6,228 nt of DNA, taken from the NCBI GenBank assembly GCA_902762335.1, contig CACWNZ010000211.1, positions 1-6,228 of the forward strand. Reading direction: 5' to 3'. A program made the translations under genes and the position numbers. Position 1 is the stretch's first letter; each line of letters opens with the position of its first letter. Below the pieces are notes generated by a model. That model did no database searches, was not told the DNA's origin, and saw nothing but the letters and a program-made list of their open reading frames with translations. Positions 1 through 4,410 of this stretch are shown here, in pieces. Origin of the DNA: an uncultured Ruminococcus sp. Its GTDB lineage: Bacteria; Bacillota; Clostridia; Oscillospirales; Acutalibacteraceae.

Positions 1-446
1 CTACCGTTGAAAACAGAGGACTGACGGACCTGATACAGGATATCCGCGTTCCTACCGAAACGGTCACCGAGATAAAGGACAACAAGGCAAGACAGGTAGA
101 GAGAAAGATTTTCCCCGGATATGTCATTGTAAAAATGGTGATGAACGACGATTCATGGTACGTCGTGCGCAATATAAGAGGATGTACCGGCTTTGTCGGC
201 CCGAGTTCCAAGCCCGTTCCCCTTACGGAGGAAGAGGTGCAGAGACTCGGAGTGGAAACGAAAACCGTTGAGGTCAACTATGAGGTGGGCGATGCCGTCC
301 GCATCACGGACAGCCCGTTTGAGGATTCTATCGGCGTTGTCGACAATATTGACCTGCAGAACAACAGCGTCCGCGTTGTCATTCATATGTTCGGGCGCGA
401 AACTCCCGTTGAGCTTGAACTGGATCAGGTCGAGCCGCTGGAGTGA
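1..446 (+). CDS. nusG: Transcription termination/antitermination factor NusG (5' end cut off by the window)
   Basis: The reading frame is open from base 3 and ends at TGA 444-446, giving 147 residues. NusG is usually about 175-180 residues, so roughly the first 25-35 are outside the window. NusG binds RNA polymerase through its NGN domain and links it to ribosomes or Rho through its KOW domain. The NGN part shows the family block FPGYVIVKM followed by WYVVRNIRGCTGFVG. After a linker (PLTEEEVQRLG) comes the KOW domain: YEVGDAVRITDSPF, then GVV, and a C-terminal ELDQVEPLE. The internal ATG at 135 lies in the middle of the NGN domain and is not the start. Position directly upstream of rplK-rplA is the usual bacterial order (secE-nusG-rplKAJL). 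No terminator with a clear T-run separates it from rplK, so read-through is likely. Confidence 0.97.
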   Translation, partial: TVENRGLTDLIQDIRVPTETVTEIKDNKARQVERKIFPGYVIVKMVMNDDSWYVVRNIRGCTGFVGPSSKPVPLTEEEVQRLGVETKTVEVNYEVGDAVRITDSPFEDSIGVVDNIDLQNNSVRVVIHMFGRETPVELELDQVEPLE

Positions 447-454
447 GAAAAAGC

Positions 455-480
455 TGATAACGGATATATATCCGTTGTTA
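455..480 (+). repeat. Inverted repeat with perfect 18-nt palindromic core (nusG-rplK gap)
   Basis: Bases 459-476 read AACGGATATATATCCGTT, which equals its own reverse complement. In RNA the arms extend outward by U-G, A-U, G-U and U-A pairs to 455 and 480. It starts 9 bases after the nusG stop. There is no uninterrupted T-run after it, so it is not a standard intrinsic terminator. It may be an mRNA processing or stability element, a weak attenuator, or a protein site on DNA. The structure is seen; the role is inference. Confidence 0.6.
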
Positions 481-482
481 TT

Positions 483-498
483 GAGGGATCATTCCCTC
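483..498 (+). repeat. Short hairpin GAGGGA-tcat-TCCCTC before the L1-like site
   Basis: A perfect 6-bp stem with a 4-base loop lies just before, and shares base 498 with, the L1-like element that begins CGTGGGAGG. Its 3' arm (TCCC, 493-496) can instead pair with GGGA at 501-504, which would break the L1-like stem. The two folds are therefore partly exclusive. Whether this matters in the cell is inference. Confidence 0.45.
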
Positions 499-542
499 GT
501 GGGAGGAAGCGAAAATTTATCATCGCTCCGTAATTTACCACG
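498..542 (+). promoter_or_regulatory. Probable L1-binding mRNA site upstream of rplK
   Basis: CGTGG (498-502) pairs with CCACG (538-542). Inside it, GG-a-AGCG (505-511) pairs with CGCTCC (524-529), leaving an asymmetric internal loop (GA on one side, GTAATTTA on the other). The blocks GTGGGAGG, CTCCG and TTTACCAC recur in the same order at 1001-1030 before rplA. In many bacteria L1 represses the L11-L1 operon by binding an mRNA helix with an asymmetric loop that imitates its 23S rRNA site. The element ends 6 bases before the rplK ribosome binding site (549-555), where a bound repressor could block initiation. The fold and repetition are seen; L1 as the ligand is inferred. Confidence 0.7.
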
Positions 543-563
543 AATTTTGGAGGTGCAAGTAAA

Positions 564-989
564 ATGGCTCAGAAGGTAACGGGCTTTATAAAGCTCCAGA
601 TACCTGCCGGAAAGGCAAACCCGGCACCGCCTGTAGGTCCTGCGCTTGGACAGCACGGTGTCAACATCATGGCATTCACAAAGGAATTCAACGAGCGTAC
701 AAAGAATGATATAGGTCTTATCATTCCCGTAGTTATCACGGTTTACGCTGACCGTTCGTTCACCTTTATTACCAAGACTCCGCCTGCTGCCGTTCTCATC
801 AAGAAGGCCTGCGGGATCGACAAGGCTTCGGGCGAACCCAACAAGAAGAAGGTCGCCAAGATCACTCGTGAGCAGATTCAGAAGATCGCGGAGCAGAAGA
901 TGCCCGATCTCAACGCTGCAACTATTGAGACTGCCTGCAGCATGATCGCAGGTACCGCAAGAAGCATGGGTATCGAAGTCGTAGATTGA
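564..989 (+). CDS. rplK: 50S ribosomal protein L11
   Basis: This 141-residue protein has the standard bacterial L11 length and sequence. L11 sits with 23S rRNA helices 43/44 in the GTPase-associated centre at the base of the L7/L12 stalk, and it is part of the thiostrepton site. The N-terminal domain shows the proline-rich family block NPAPPVGPALGQHGVNIMAF (residues 19-38), whose prolines lie at the drug-binding face. The C-terminal rRNA-binding domain shows KVAKITREQIQKIAEQKMPDLNA (residues 96 onward) and ends IAGTARSMGIEVVD. ATG 564 follows GGAGGTG (549-555) at a spacing of 8 bases. It lies between nusG and rplA, with probable L1 control sites on both sides. Confidence 0.99.
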   Translation: MAQKVTGFIKLQIPAGKANPAPPVGPALGQHGVNIMAFTKEFNERTKNDIGLIIPVVITVYADRSFTFITKTPPAAVLIKKACGIDKASGEPNKKKVAKITREQIQKIAEQKMPDLNAATIETACSMIAGTARSMGIEVVD

Positions 990-1000
990 TTTATACCCGG

Positions 1001-1030
1001 GTGGGAGGAAATAAACTCCGATTTTACCAC
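1001..1030 (+). promoter_or_regulatory. Second probable L1-binding mRNA site, upstream of rplA
   Basis: GTGG (1001-1004) pairs with CCAC (1027-1030). An inner stem can form between the GGAGG block and CTCC (1016-1019), with a small A-rich loop. The conserved blocks GTGGGAGGAA, CTCCG and TTTTACCAC match the element at 498-542, but the apical stem is shorter. It begins 11 bases after the rplK stop and ends 5 bases before the rplA ribosome binding site (1036-1042). This fits translational feedback by L1 on its own cistron. The L1 assignment is inference from position and motif. Confidence 0.65.
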
Positions 1031-1048
1031 TGAATAGGGAGGAAAACA

Positions 1049-1750
1049 ATGAAACACGGTAAAAAATATGTCGATGCTGCAAAGCTCATCGACAAGACAA
1101 AGGCTTATGAGACAACAGAGGCGATAGACGTATGCCTCAAGACCGCTACGGCTAAGTTTGACGAGACGGTAGAGCTCCACGTAAAGCTCGGCGTTGACTC
1201 CCGTCATGCTGACCAGCAGGTAAGAGGCGCTATCGTCCTTCCTAACGGAACAGGTAAGACTGTCCGCGTTCTTGCTATCTGCAAGGGCGATAACGTAGCA
1301 AAGGCACAGGAGGCAGGCGCCGAGTACGTTGGCGCTGAGGAGTTCACCCAGAAGATCCAGAGCGAAGGCTGGATGGATTTTGACGTGCTCATCACAACAC
1401 CCGACATGATGGGTCTTGTAGGCCGTCTCGGTAAGATCCTCGGTCCGAGAGGACTCATGCCTAACCCCAAGGCAGGTACTGTTACACCCGACATCGCCAA
1501 GGCTATCAAGGAGGCTAAGGCAGGTAAGATCGAGTACCGTCTTGACAAGACAAACATCATTCACTGCCCCATCGGCAAGGTTTCCTTCGGTACGGACAAG
1601 ATCGCCGAGAACTTCGACGCTCTTATCAACGCTATCATCAAGGCTAAGCCCGCCGCTGCAAAGGGTCAGTACATCAGATCCTGCGCCGTTACAACGACAA
1701 TGGGTCCGTCCGTCAGGATCAACCCCGCTAAGATCGGCGGAGCTGTCTGA
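1049..1750 (+). CDS. rplA: 50S ribosomal protein L1
   Basis: This 233-residue protein is full length for bacterial L1. L1 binds 23S rRNA helices 76-78 to form the mobile stalk that helps release deacylated tRNA, and in many bacteria it represses its own operon mRNA. Family blocks visible are SRHADQQVRG (51-60), TPDMMGLVGRLGKILGPRGL (117-136), MPNPKAGTVTPDIAKAIKEA (137-156) and TTTMGPSV (205-212). RNA-contact positions known from Thermus L1 are kept: a Phe at residue 37 and the Thr-Met-Gly triplet in TTTMGPS. ATG 1049 follows AGGGAGG (1036-1042) at 6 bases. No T-tailed terminator follows it; a new promoter for rplJ-rplL lies about 170 bases downstream. Confidence 0.99.
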   Translation: MKHGKKYVDAAKLIDKTKAYETTEAIDVCLKTATAKFDETVELHVKLGVDSRHADQQVRGAIVLPNGTGKTVRVLAICKGDNVAKAQEAGAEYVGAEEFTQKIQSEGWMDFDVLITTPDMMGLVGRLGKILGPRGLMPNPKAGTVTPDIAKAIKEAKAGKIEYRLDKTNIIHCPIGKVSFGTDKIAENFDALINAIIKAKPAAAKGQYIRSCAVTTTMGPSVRINPAKIGGAV

Positions 1751-1820
1751 TTTAGCGTCTGCGGCTCATATTTAAAGCTGTATTCGCGGCGTAAAGGTAG
1801 GGTACAGCGTTGAAGCAGAT

Positions 1821-1904
1821 CGCGAAGTCGGGAGCGGCAGCTTGCCGCCGCGAAGTCGGGAGCGGTAGCTTGCCGCCGCGAAGTCGGCACCGGCGGCTCG
1901 CCGG
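1821..1904 (+). repeat. Three tandem 28-nt hairpin repeats between rplA and rplJ
   Basis: Copies lie at 1821-1848, 1849-1876 and 1877-1904, and each begins CGCGAAGTCGG. Copies 1 and 2 differ at one base; copy 3 diverges more in its second half. Each ends in a 6-bp stem with the same GCT loop: GCGGCA-GCT-TGCCGC, GCGGTA-GCT-TGCCGC and CCGGCG-GCT-CGCCGG. In copy 3 two stem positions changed on both arms and pairing was kept; copy 2 keeps pairing by a U-G wobble. No T-run follows. The array is much more GC-rich than the promoter region just after it. It may be a dispersed REP/STAR-like palindromic element, or a 3'-end stabiliser for the nusG-rplKA transcript. Both roles are inference. Confidence 0.85.
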
Positions 1905-1919
1905 CGATAAAAAATCCGC

Positions 1920-1948
1920 TTGACAAATCAGTCATAGTGTGATAATAT
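1920..1948 (+). promoter_or_regulatory. Sigma-A-type promoter for rplJ-rplL
   Basis: A perfect -35 box TTGACA sits at 1920-1925. The -10 box is either GATAAT (1941-1946, spacer 15, with an extended TG at 1938-1939) or TAATAT (1943-1948, spacer 17). Either places the transcript start near 1953-1955, right at the 5' edge of the L10 leader RNA. This would let rplJ-rplL be transcribed separately from rplK-rplA. Confidence 0.8.
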
Positions 1949-1954
1949 CTATAT

Positions 1955-2079
1955 TGCTGTTGACCAAAGACAGCAGGTGCATAATGCATAAGGGTTATCC
2001 CGCCTGCCGAGGTTGCGCGTGATTACATTTATATGTGTATTTCTGCGCCCTTCCTCGCAAACGGGAGGGCGCATTTTTT
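1955..2079 (+). ncRNA. L10 leader (ribosomal protein L10 autoregulatory RNA) with attenuator
   Basis: The diagnostic blocks of the Firmicutes L10 leader are present in order: CCAAAGACAGCAGGTGC (1964-1980), GGGTTATCC (1992-2000) and CGCCTGCCGAGGT (2001-2013). GCAGGTG (1973-1979) pairs with CGCCTGC (2001-2007), and a purine-rich kink lies next to CCGAGG. ACC (1963-1965) pairs with GGT (2011-2013) to close the domain. The leader continues into an intrinsic terminator at 2044-2079. In Firmicutes, L10 or the L10-L12 complex binds this RNA and lowers rplJL expression; in Bacillus subtilis this acts by transcription attenuation. A possible antiterminator is GAGG (2009-2012) with CCTC (2053-2056) plus GCGC (2015-2018) with GCGC (2045-2048). 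That antiterminator is my own inference. Confidence 0.9.
2044..2079 (+). terminator. Intrinsic terminator (attenuator) in the rplJ leader
   Basis: TGCGCCCTTCC (2044-2054) pairs with GGGAGGGCGCA (2063-2073), an 11-bp GC-rich stem with one U-G pair and an 8-base loop. Six T follow (2074-2079). It lies between the L10-binding domain and the rplJ ribosome binding site, so it should stop transcription before rplJ unless an alternative fold forms. Confidence 0.92.
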
Positions 2080-2107
2080 GCGTCAATTTACAAGGAGGTG
2101 AATCGTT

Positions 2108-2638
2108 TTGCCAAGTCAGAAGGTTTTAGAGCAGAAGCAGCAGCAGGTTGCAGAGCTTGCTGAAAGGATCGAAAATTCCGTTGCAGGCGTTATCGTTGAT
2201 TATAAGGGTATTACAGTTGAGGACGATACAAAGCTTCGTAAGGAGCTTCGTGAGAACGGCGTAAAGTACACCGTTATCAAGAATACTCTCATCAAGCGCG
2301 CTGCGGATAAGGCAGGACTCAGCGGTATGGACGAGGTACTGCACGGTACATCGGCTATCGCTACAAGCGCAGAGGACTACGTGGCAGCAGCCCGTATCCT
2401 TCAGAAGTTCGCAGATACACATGAGAACTTCAACGTTAAGACAGGCTATCTCGACAACGAGGTCATCAGCCTCGAGAAGATCAAGAGCCTTGCAAAGCTC
2501 CCGTCAAGAGAGATACTGCTTGCTAACGTACTCGGTGCGTTCCAGGCACCCATCGCTTCGTTCGCAAGAGCCGTACAGGCTATCGTGGACAAGCAGTCAG
2601 AAGGCGCTCCGGCAGCAGAAGAAGCAGCCGAGGCATAA
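2108..2638 (+). CDS. rplJ: 50S ribosomal protein L10 (TTG start)
   Basis: This 176-residue protein has normal L10 length. L10 anchors the stalk: its N-terminal domain binds 23S rRNA near L11, and its C-terminal helix carries the L7/L12 dimers. The N-terminal domain shows GVIVDYKGITVEDDTKLRKE (27-46) and YTVIKNTLIKRA (54-65). The block LPSREILLANVLGAFQAPI (131-149) leads into the helix SFARAVQAIVDKQ (151-163) and an Ala/Glu-rich tail. The start is TTG 2108-2110. It sits 7 bases after a near-perfect AAGGAGGTG (2092-2100), and it gives the usual MPSxK N-terminus; no ATG or GTG fits better. It follows the L10 leader attenuator and precedes rplL by 37 bases, so the pair is co-transcribed under L10 feedback. 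Confidence 0.98.
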   Translation: MPSQKVLEQKQQQVAELAERIENSVAGVIVDYKGITVEDDTKLRKELRENGVKYTVIKNTLIKRAADKAGLSGMDEVLHGTSAIATSAEDYVAAARILQKFADTHENFNVKTGYLDNEVISLEKIKSLAKLPSREILLANVLGAFQAPIASFARAVQAIVDKQSEGAPAAEEAAEA

Positions 2639-2675
2639 TAACAAAAATAATCCTGAAATTTGGAGGTAAATTAAA

Positions 2676-3050
2676 ATGGCATCAGAGAAAGTTACAGCTA
2701 TTGTAGAAGAATTAAAGGGTCTTACCGTACTTGAGCTCTCAGAGCTCGTACACGCAGTAGAGGACGAGTTCGGCGTAAGCGCAGCTGCTGCTGTTGCTGT
2801 TGCTGCTCCCGTAGAGGGTCCCGCAGCTGCTGCTGAGCAGACTGAGTTCGACGTTATCCTCAAGGCTCCCGGCGCAGGCAAGATCAACGTTATCAAGGTA
2901 GTTCGCGCTATCACGGGTCTTGGTCTTAAGGAAGCTAAGGCTCTCGTTGACGAGGCTCCCAAGCCCGTTAAGGAGGCTGTAAGCAAGGAAGAGGCAGAGT
3001 CCATCAAGGCTCAGCTCACAGAGGCAGGCGCTGAGGTAGAGATCAAATAA
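2676..3050 (+). CDS. rplL: 50S ribosomal protein L7/L12
   Basis: This 124-residue protein is a typical L7/L12. It is the multi-copy acidic stalk protein that recruits and stimulates the translational GTPases (EF-Tu, EF-G, IF2). Residues 1-33 form the dimerisation domain that docks on L10. Residues about 35-54 are the flexible Ala-rich hinge. Residues 56-124 form the factor-binding domain, with FDVILKAPGAGKINVIKVVR, then ITGLGLKEAKALVDEAPKPV and a closing AGAEVEIK. ATG 2676 follows GGAGG (2662-2666). It is 37 bases after rplJ with no terminator between, which suits co-transcription; more L12 than L10 is needed per ribosome, so the strong ribosome binding site is expected. Confidence 0.99.
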   Translation: MASEKVTAIVEELKGLTVLELSELVHAVEDEFGVSAAAAVAVAAPVEGPAAAAEQTEFDVILKAPGAGKINVIKVVRAITGLGLKEAKALVDEAPKPVKEAVSKEEAESIKAQLTEAGAEVEIK

Positions 3051-3075
3051 TCAAACCTGATCGTATCATTAAAAA

Positions 3076-3094
3076 CTGAGAGCGCTGCTCTCGG
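3076..3094 (+). repeat. Hairpin between rplL and rpmB
   Basis: CTGAGAGC (3076-3083) and GCTCTCGG (3087-3094) form an 8-bp stem (one U-G) with a GCT loop. No T-run follows, so it should not terminate strongly. It ends 11 bases before the rpmB ribosome binding site. It could be an mRNA processing or stability element, or a control hairpin for rpmB. Its role is unknown. Confidence 0.5.
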
Positions 3095-3119
3095 AACATC
3101 ACCATAGGAGGTGCAAAGA

Positions 3120-3278
3120 ATGGCAAAATGTGATATTTGCGGTAAGGGAGTTACCTTCGGAATAAAGGTATCTCACTCACACAGACGCTCAAACAGAACA
3201 TGGAAGCCAAACGTCGTTAAGGTAAAGGCGATAGTAAACGGCAGTCCGAAACGCGTTAATGTCTGCACCAGCAGATAG
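3120..3278 (+). CDS. rpmB: 50S ribosomal protein L28, C-terminally shortened
   Basis: The frame from ATG 3120 gives 52 residues up to TAG 3276-3278. TAGGAGGTG at 3105-3113, 6 bases upstream, decides the start. The N-terminus MAKCDICGKGVTFG, then VSHSHRRSNRTWKPNV and VKAIVNGSPKRVNVCT, is clearly L28, a small 23S rRNA-binding protein near the E site. Clostridial L28 is normally about 60-64 residues and ends like VCTRCLRSGKVxRA. Here it ends VCTSR, so about ten residues are missing, including the fourth Cys of the two-CxxC zinc ribbon (Cys4, Cys7 and Cys49 remain). In the same frame after TAG four codons run to TAA 3291-3293. It may be a functional short form, a damaged copy, or a sequence error. 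It follows rplL by 69 bases and precedes a strong terminator. Confidence 0.9.
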   Translation: MAKCDICGKGVTFGIKVSHSHRRSNRTWKPNVVKVKAIVNGSPKRVNVCTSR

Positions 3279-3307
3279 CGGACAGCACGCTAAACATATC
3301 GATTCAG

Positions 3308-3338
3308 GCACGCCATTCATTGAATGGCGTGCTTTTTT
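3308..3338 (+). terminator. Intrinsic terminator after rpmB
   Basis: GCACGCCATT (3308-3317) and AATGGCGTGC (3323-3332) form a perfect 10-bp stem with the loop CATTG. Six T follow (3333-3338). It lies 29 bases after the rpmB stop and ends the plus-strand ribosomal protein unit. Confidence 0.95.
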
Positions 3339-3343
3339 GCTGC

Positions 3344-3377
3344 AAAAATATCCCGCACAGATGATCTGTGCGGGATA
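3344..3377 (-). terminator. Intrinsic terminator of the minus-strand operon
   Basis: TATCCCGCACAGAT (3349-3362) and ATCTGTGCGGGATA (3364-3377) are perfect inverse complements around a single G, so the stem is about 13 bp with a 3-base loop. On the minus strand it is followed directly by five T (AAAAA at 3344-3348 on the plus strand). It lies 30 bases past the stop of the leucine-rich-repeat gene, and only 5 bases from the T-run of the rpmB terminator. Confidence 0.93.
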
Positions 3378-3407
3378 AGGGATCGTATTTAGCTGTGCAT
3401 AGGTATA

Positions 3408-4388
3408 TCAGTCGTTCCAGACGACGTTTGTATCGCTGTCCGCCCAATGCTTTGCCCAGTCTGCCGGACGCTCTGACTTGCCCTCTACGGTGATAGTCTG
3501 AGACTCAGTCCAATCAAAGAATGCGCTTGTTCCAATAGTATCAACGCTTGCGGGTATGGTAATGCTTGTTATCTTCTTGTCGTATTCAAATGCGTTTGCG
3601 CCTATAGACTTAAGACCCGCAGGAAGCTCTATCTCCTTGAGTGAGGAACACATCTCAAAGGCGTTTTCGCCTATCTCTGTCACTCCCGACGGAATGCTTA
3701 TCGACTTGAGCTTCTTGCAATGATAAAACGTACTGTCGGGAACAGAGGTCAGCTTTGAGGGAAGATTGGCGGTCGTCAGTATTTCGCAGGCGCGGAATAC
3801 GTTATCTCCCATGACGGTAACGGTGTCGGGCAGACGACCCTCTGTAAGTGATTTGCACAGCGCAAAAGCACGGTTTCCTATCTCGGTAACGCCGTCGGGG
3901 AGTGTTACGGATTTCAGTGTGGTGCATTTCTCGAACGCGCTGCCGCCTATTTTCTTAAGTGTAGAAGGCAGCTGTACTTCCTGCATAGAAGTAAAGCTCT
4001 TGAAGCATCCGTCATCTATTTCTGTTATTCCTTCACCGATGATAATTGTTTTCGCGCTAAGTATCAATCCCGGACGGGTGATCTTGCCTGTTCCTTCAAT
4101 AACTGCCACTCTGTTTTCATAATAAGTAAAGGTCGCGCTGTCCCCGCAGGAGCCTGTACTTTCAACCTTCTGACCGGCGATAAGCTCCTCGGCGTTTAAC
4201 TGTGACTGCCCCTCGGGGGTCTGATCCTCCGCAGACTGACCCTCCGGCTTGCTTTCGTCAGCGCCCGCGCTTGCGGCAACGCTGTTCCCGTCGGTAGTGC
4301 TGCTGCCGCTGTCATTGCTGTCGCCGCAGCCTGTCAGCATACATACTGCGAGCGCTGCAGCGATCATAAGAGTAAGAGCTTTTTTCAT
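3408..4388 (-). CDS. Leucine-rich-repeat (BspA-like, LRR_5) surface lipoprotein
   Basis: This 326-residue protein starts with a lipoprotein signal peptide: MKK, a hydrophobic stretch (4-18), and the lipobox LTGC with Cys21 as the lipid anchor. Residues 22-75 form a Ser/Asp/Glu/Gln-rich spacer containing PEGQS-AEDQT-PEGQS. Residues 120-303 are eight consecutive 23-residue repeats of the BspA type (pattern xLxxIGxxAFxxCxxLxxIxLPx); the first, fourth and last are the most degenerate. The tail (304-326) has the Trp-rich cap DWAKHWADSDTNVVW common after such repeats. It should be anchored to the outer face of the cytoplasmic membrane; such proteins often bind proteins or glycans, but the ligand is unknown. 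GGAGGT (plus-strand 4395-4400) lies 6 bases before the start. It begins 22 bases after the UPF0210 gene and is probably its operon partner. Confidence 0.93.
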   Translation of the reverse strand: MKKALTLMIAAALAVCMLTGCGDSNDSGSSTTDGNSVAASAGADESKPEGQSAEDQTPEGQSQLNAEELIAGQKVESTGSCGDSATFTYYENRVAVIEGTGKITRPGLILSAKTIIIGEGITEIDDGCFKSFTSMQEVQLPSTLKKIGGSAFEKCTTLKSVTLPDGVTEIGNRAFALCKSLTEGRLPDTVTVMGDNVFRACEILTTANLPSKLTSVPDSTFYHCKKLKSISIPSGVTEIGENAFEMCSSLKEIELPAGLKSIGANAFEYDKKITSITIPASVDTIGTSAFFDWTESQTITVEGKSERPADWAKHWADSDTNVVWND

Positions 4389-4410
4389 TACGATACCTCC
4401 GATATTTAAG

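Noticed and set aside
878..1564. Long minus-strand frames across rplK and rplA
   Set aside because: They are shadows of strongly conserved plus-strand ribosomal genes; no ribosome binding site and no recognisable protein family.
1821..1904. CRISPR array
   Set aside because: The 28-nt units abut each other with no spacers, there are only three, and no cas genes are near.
1821..1904. Intrinsic terminator for rplA
   Set aside because: The hairpins are GC-rich but no T-run follows; the base run after copy 3 on the plus strand is A-rich.
3766..4122. Plus-strand frame opposite the LRR gene
   Set aside because: It is antisense to a repeat-rich gene with clear signal peptide and domain order; the frame is a product of the repeats.
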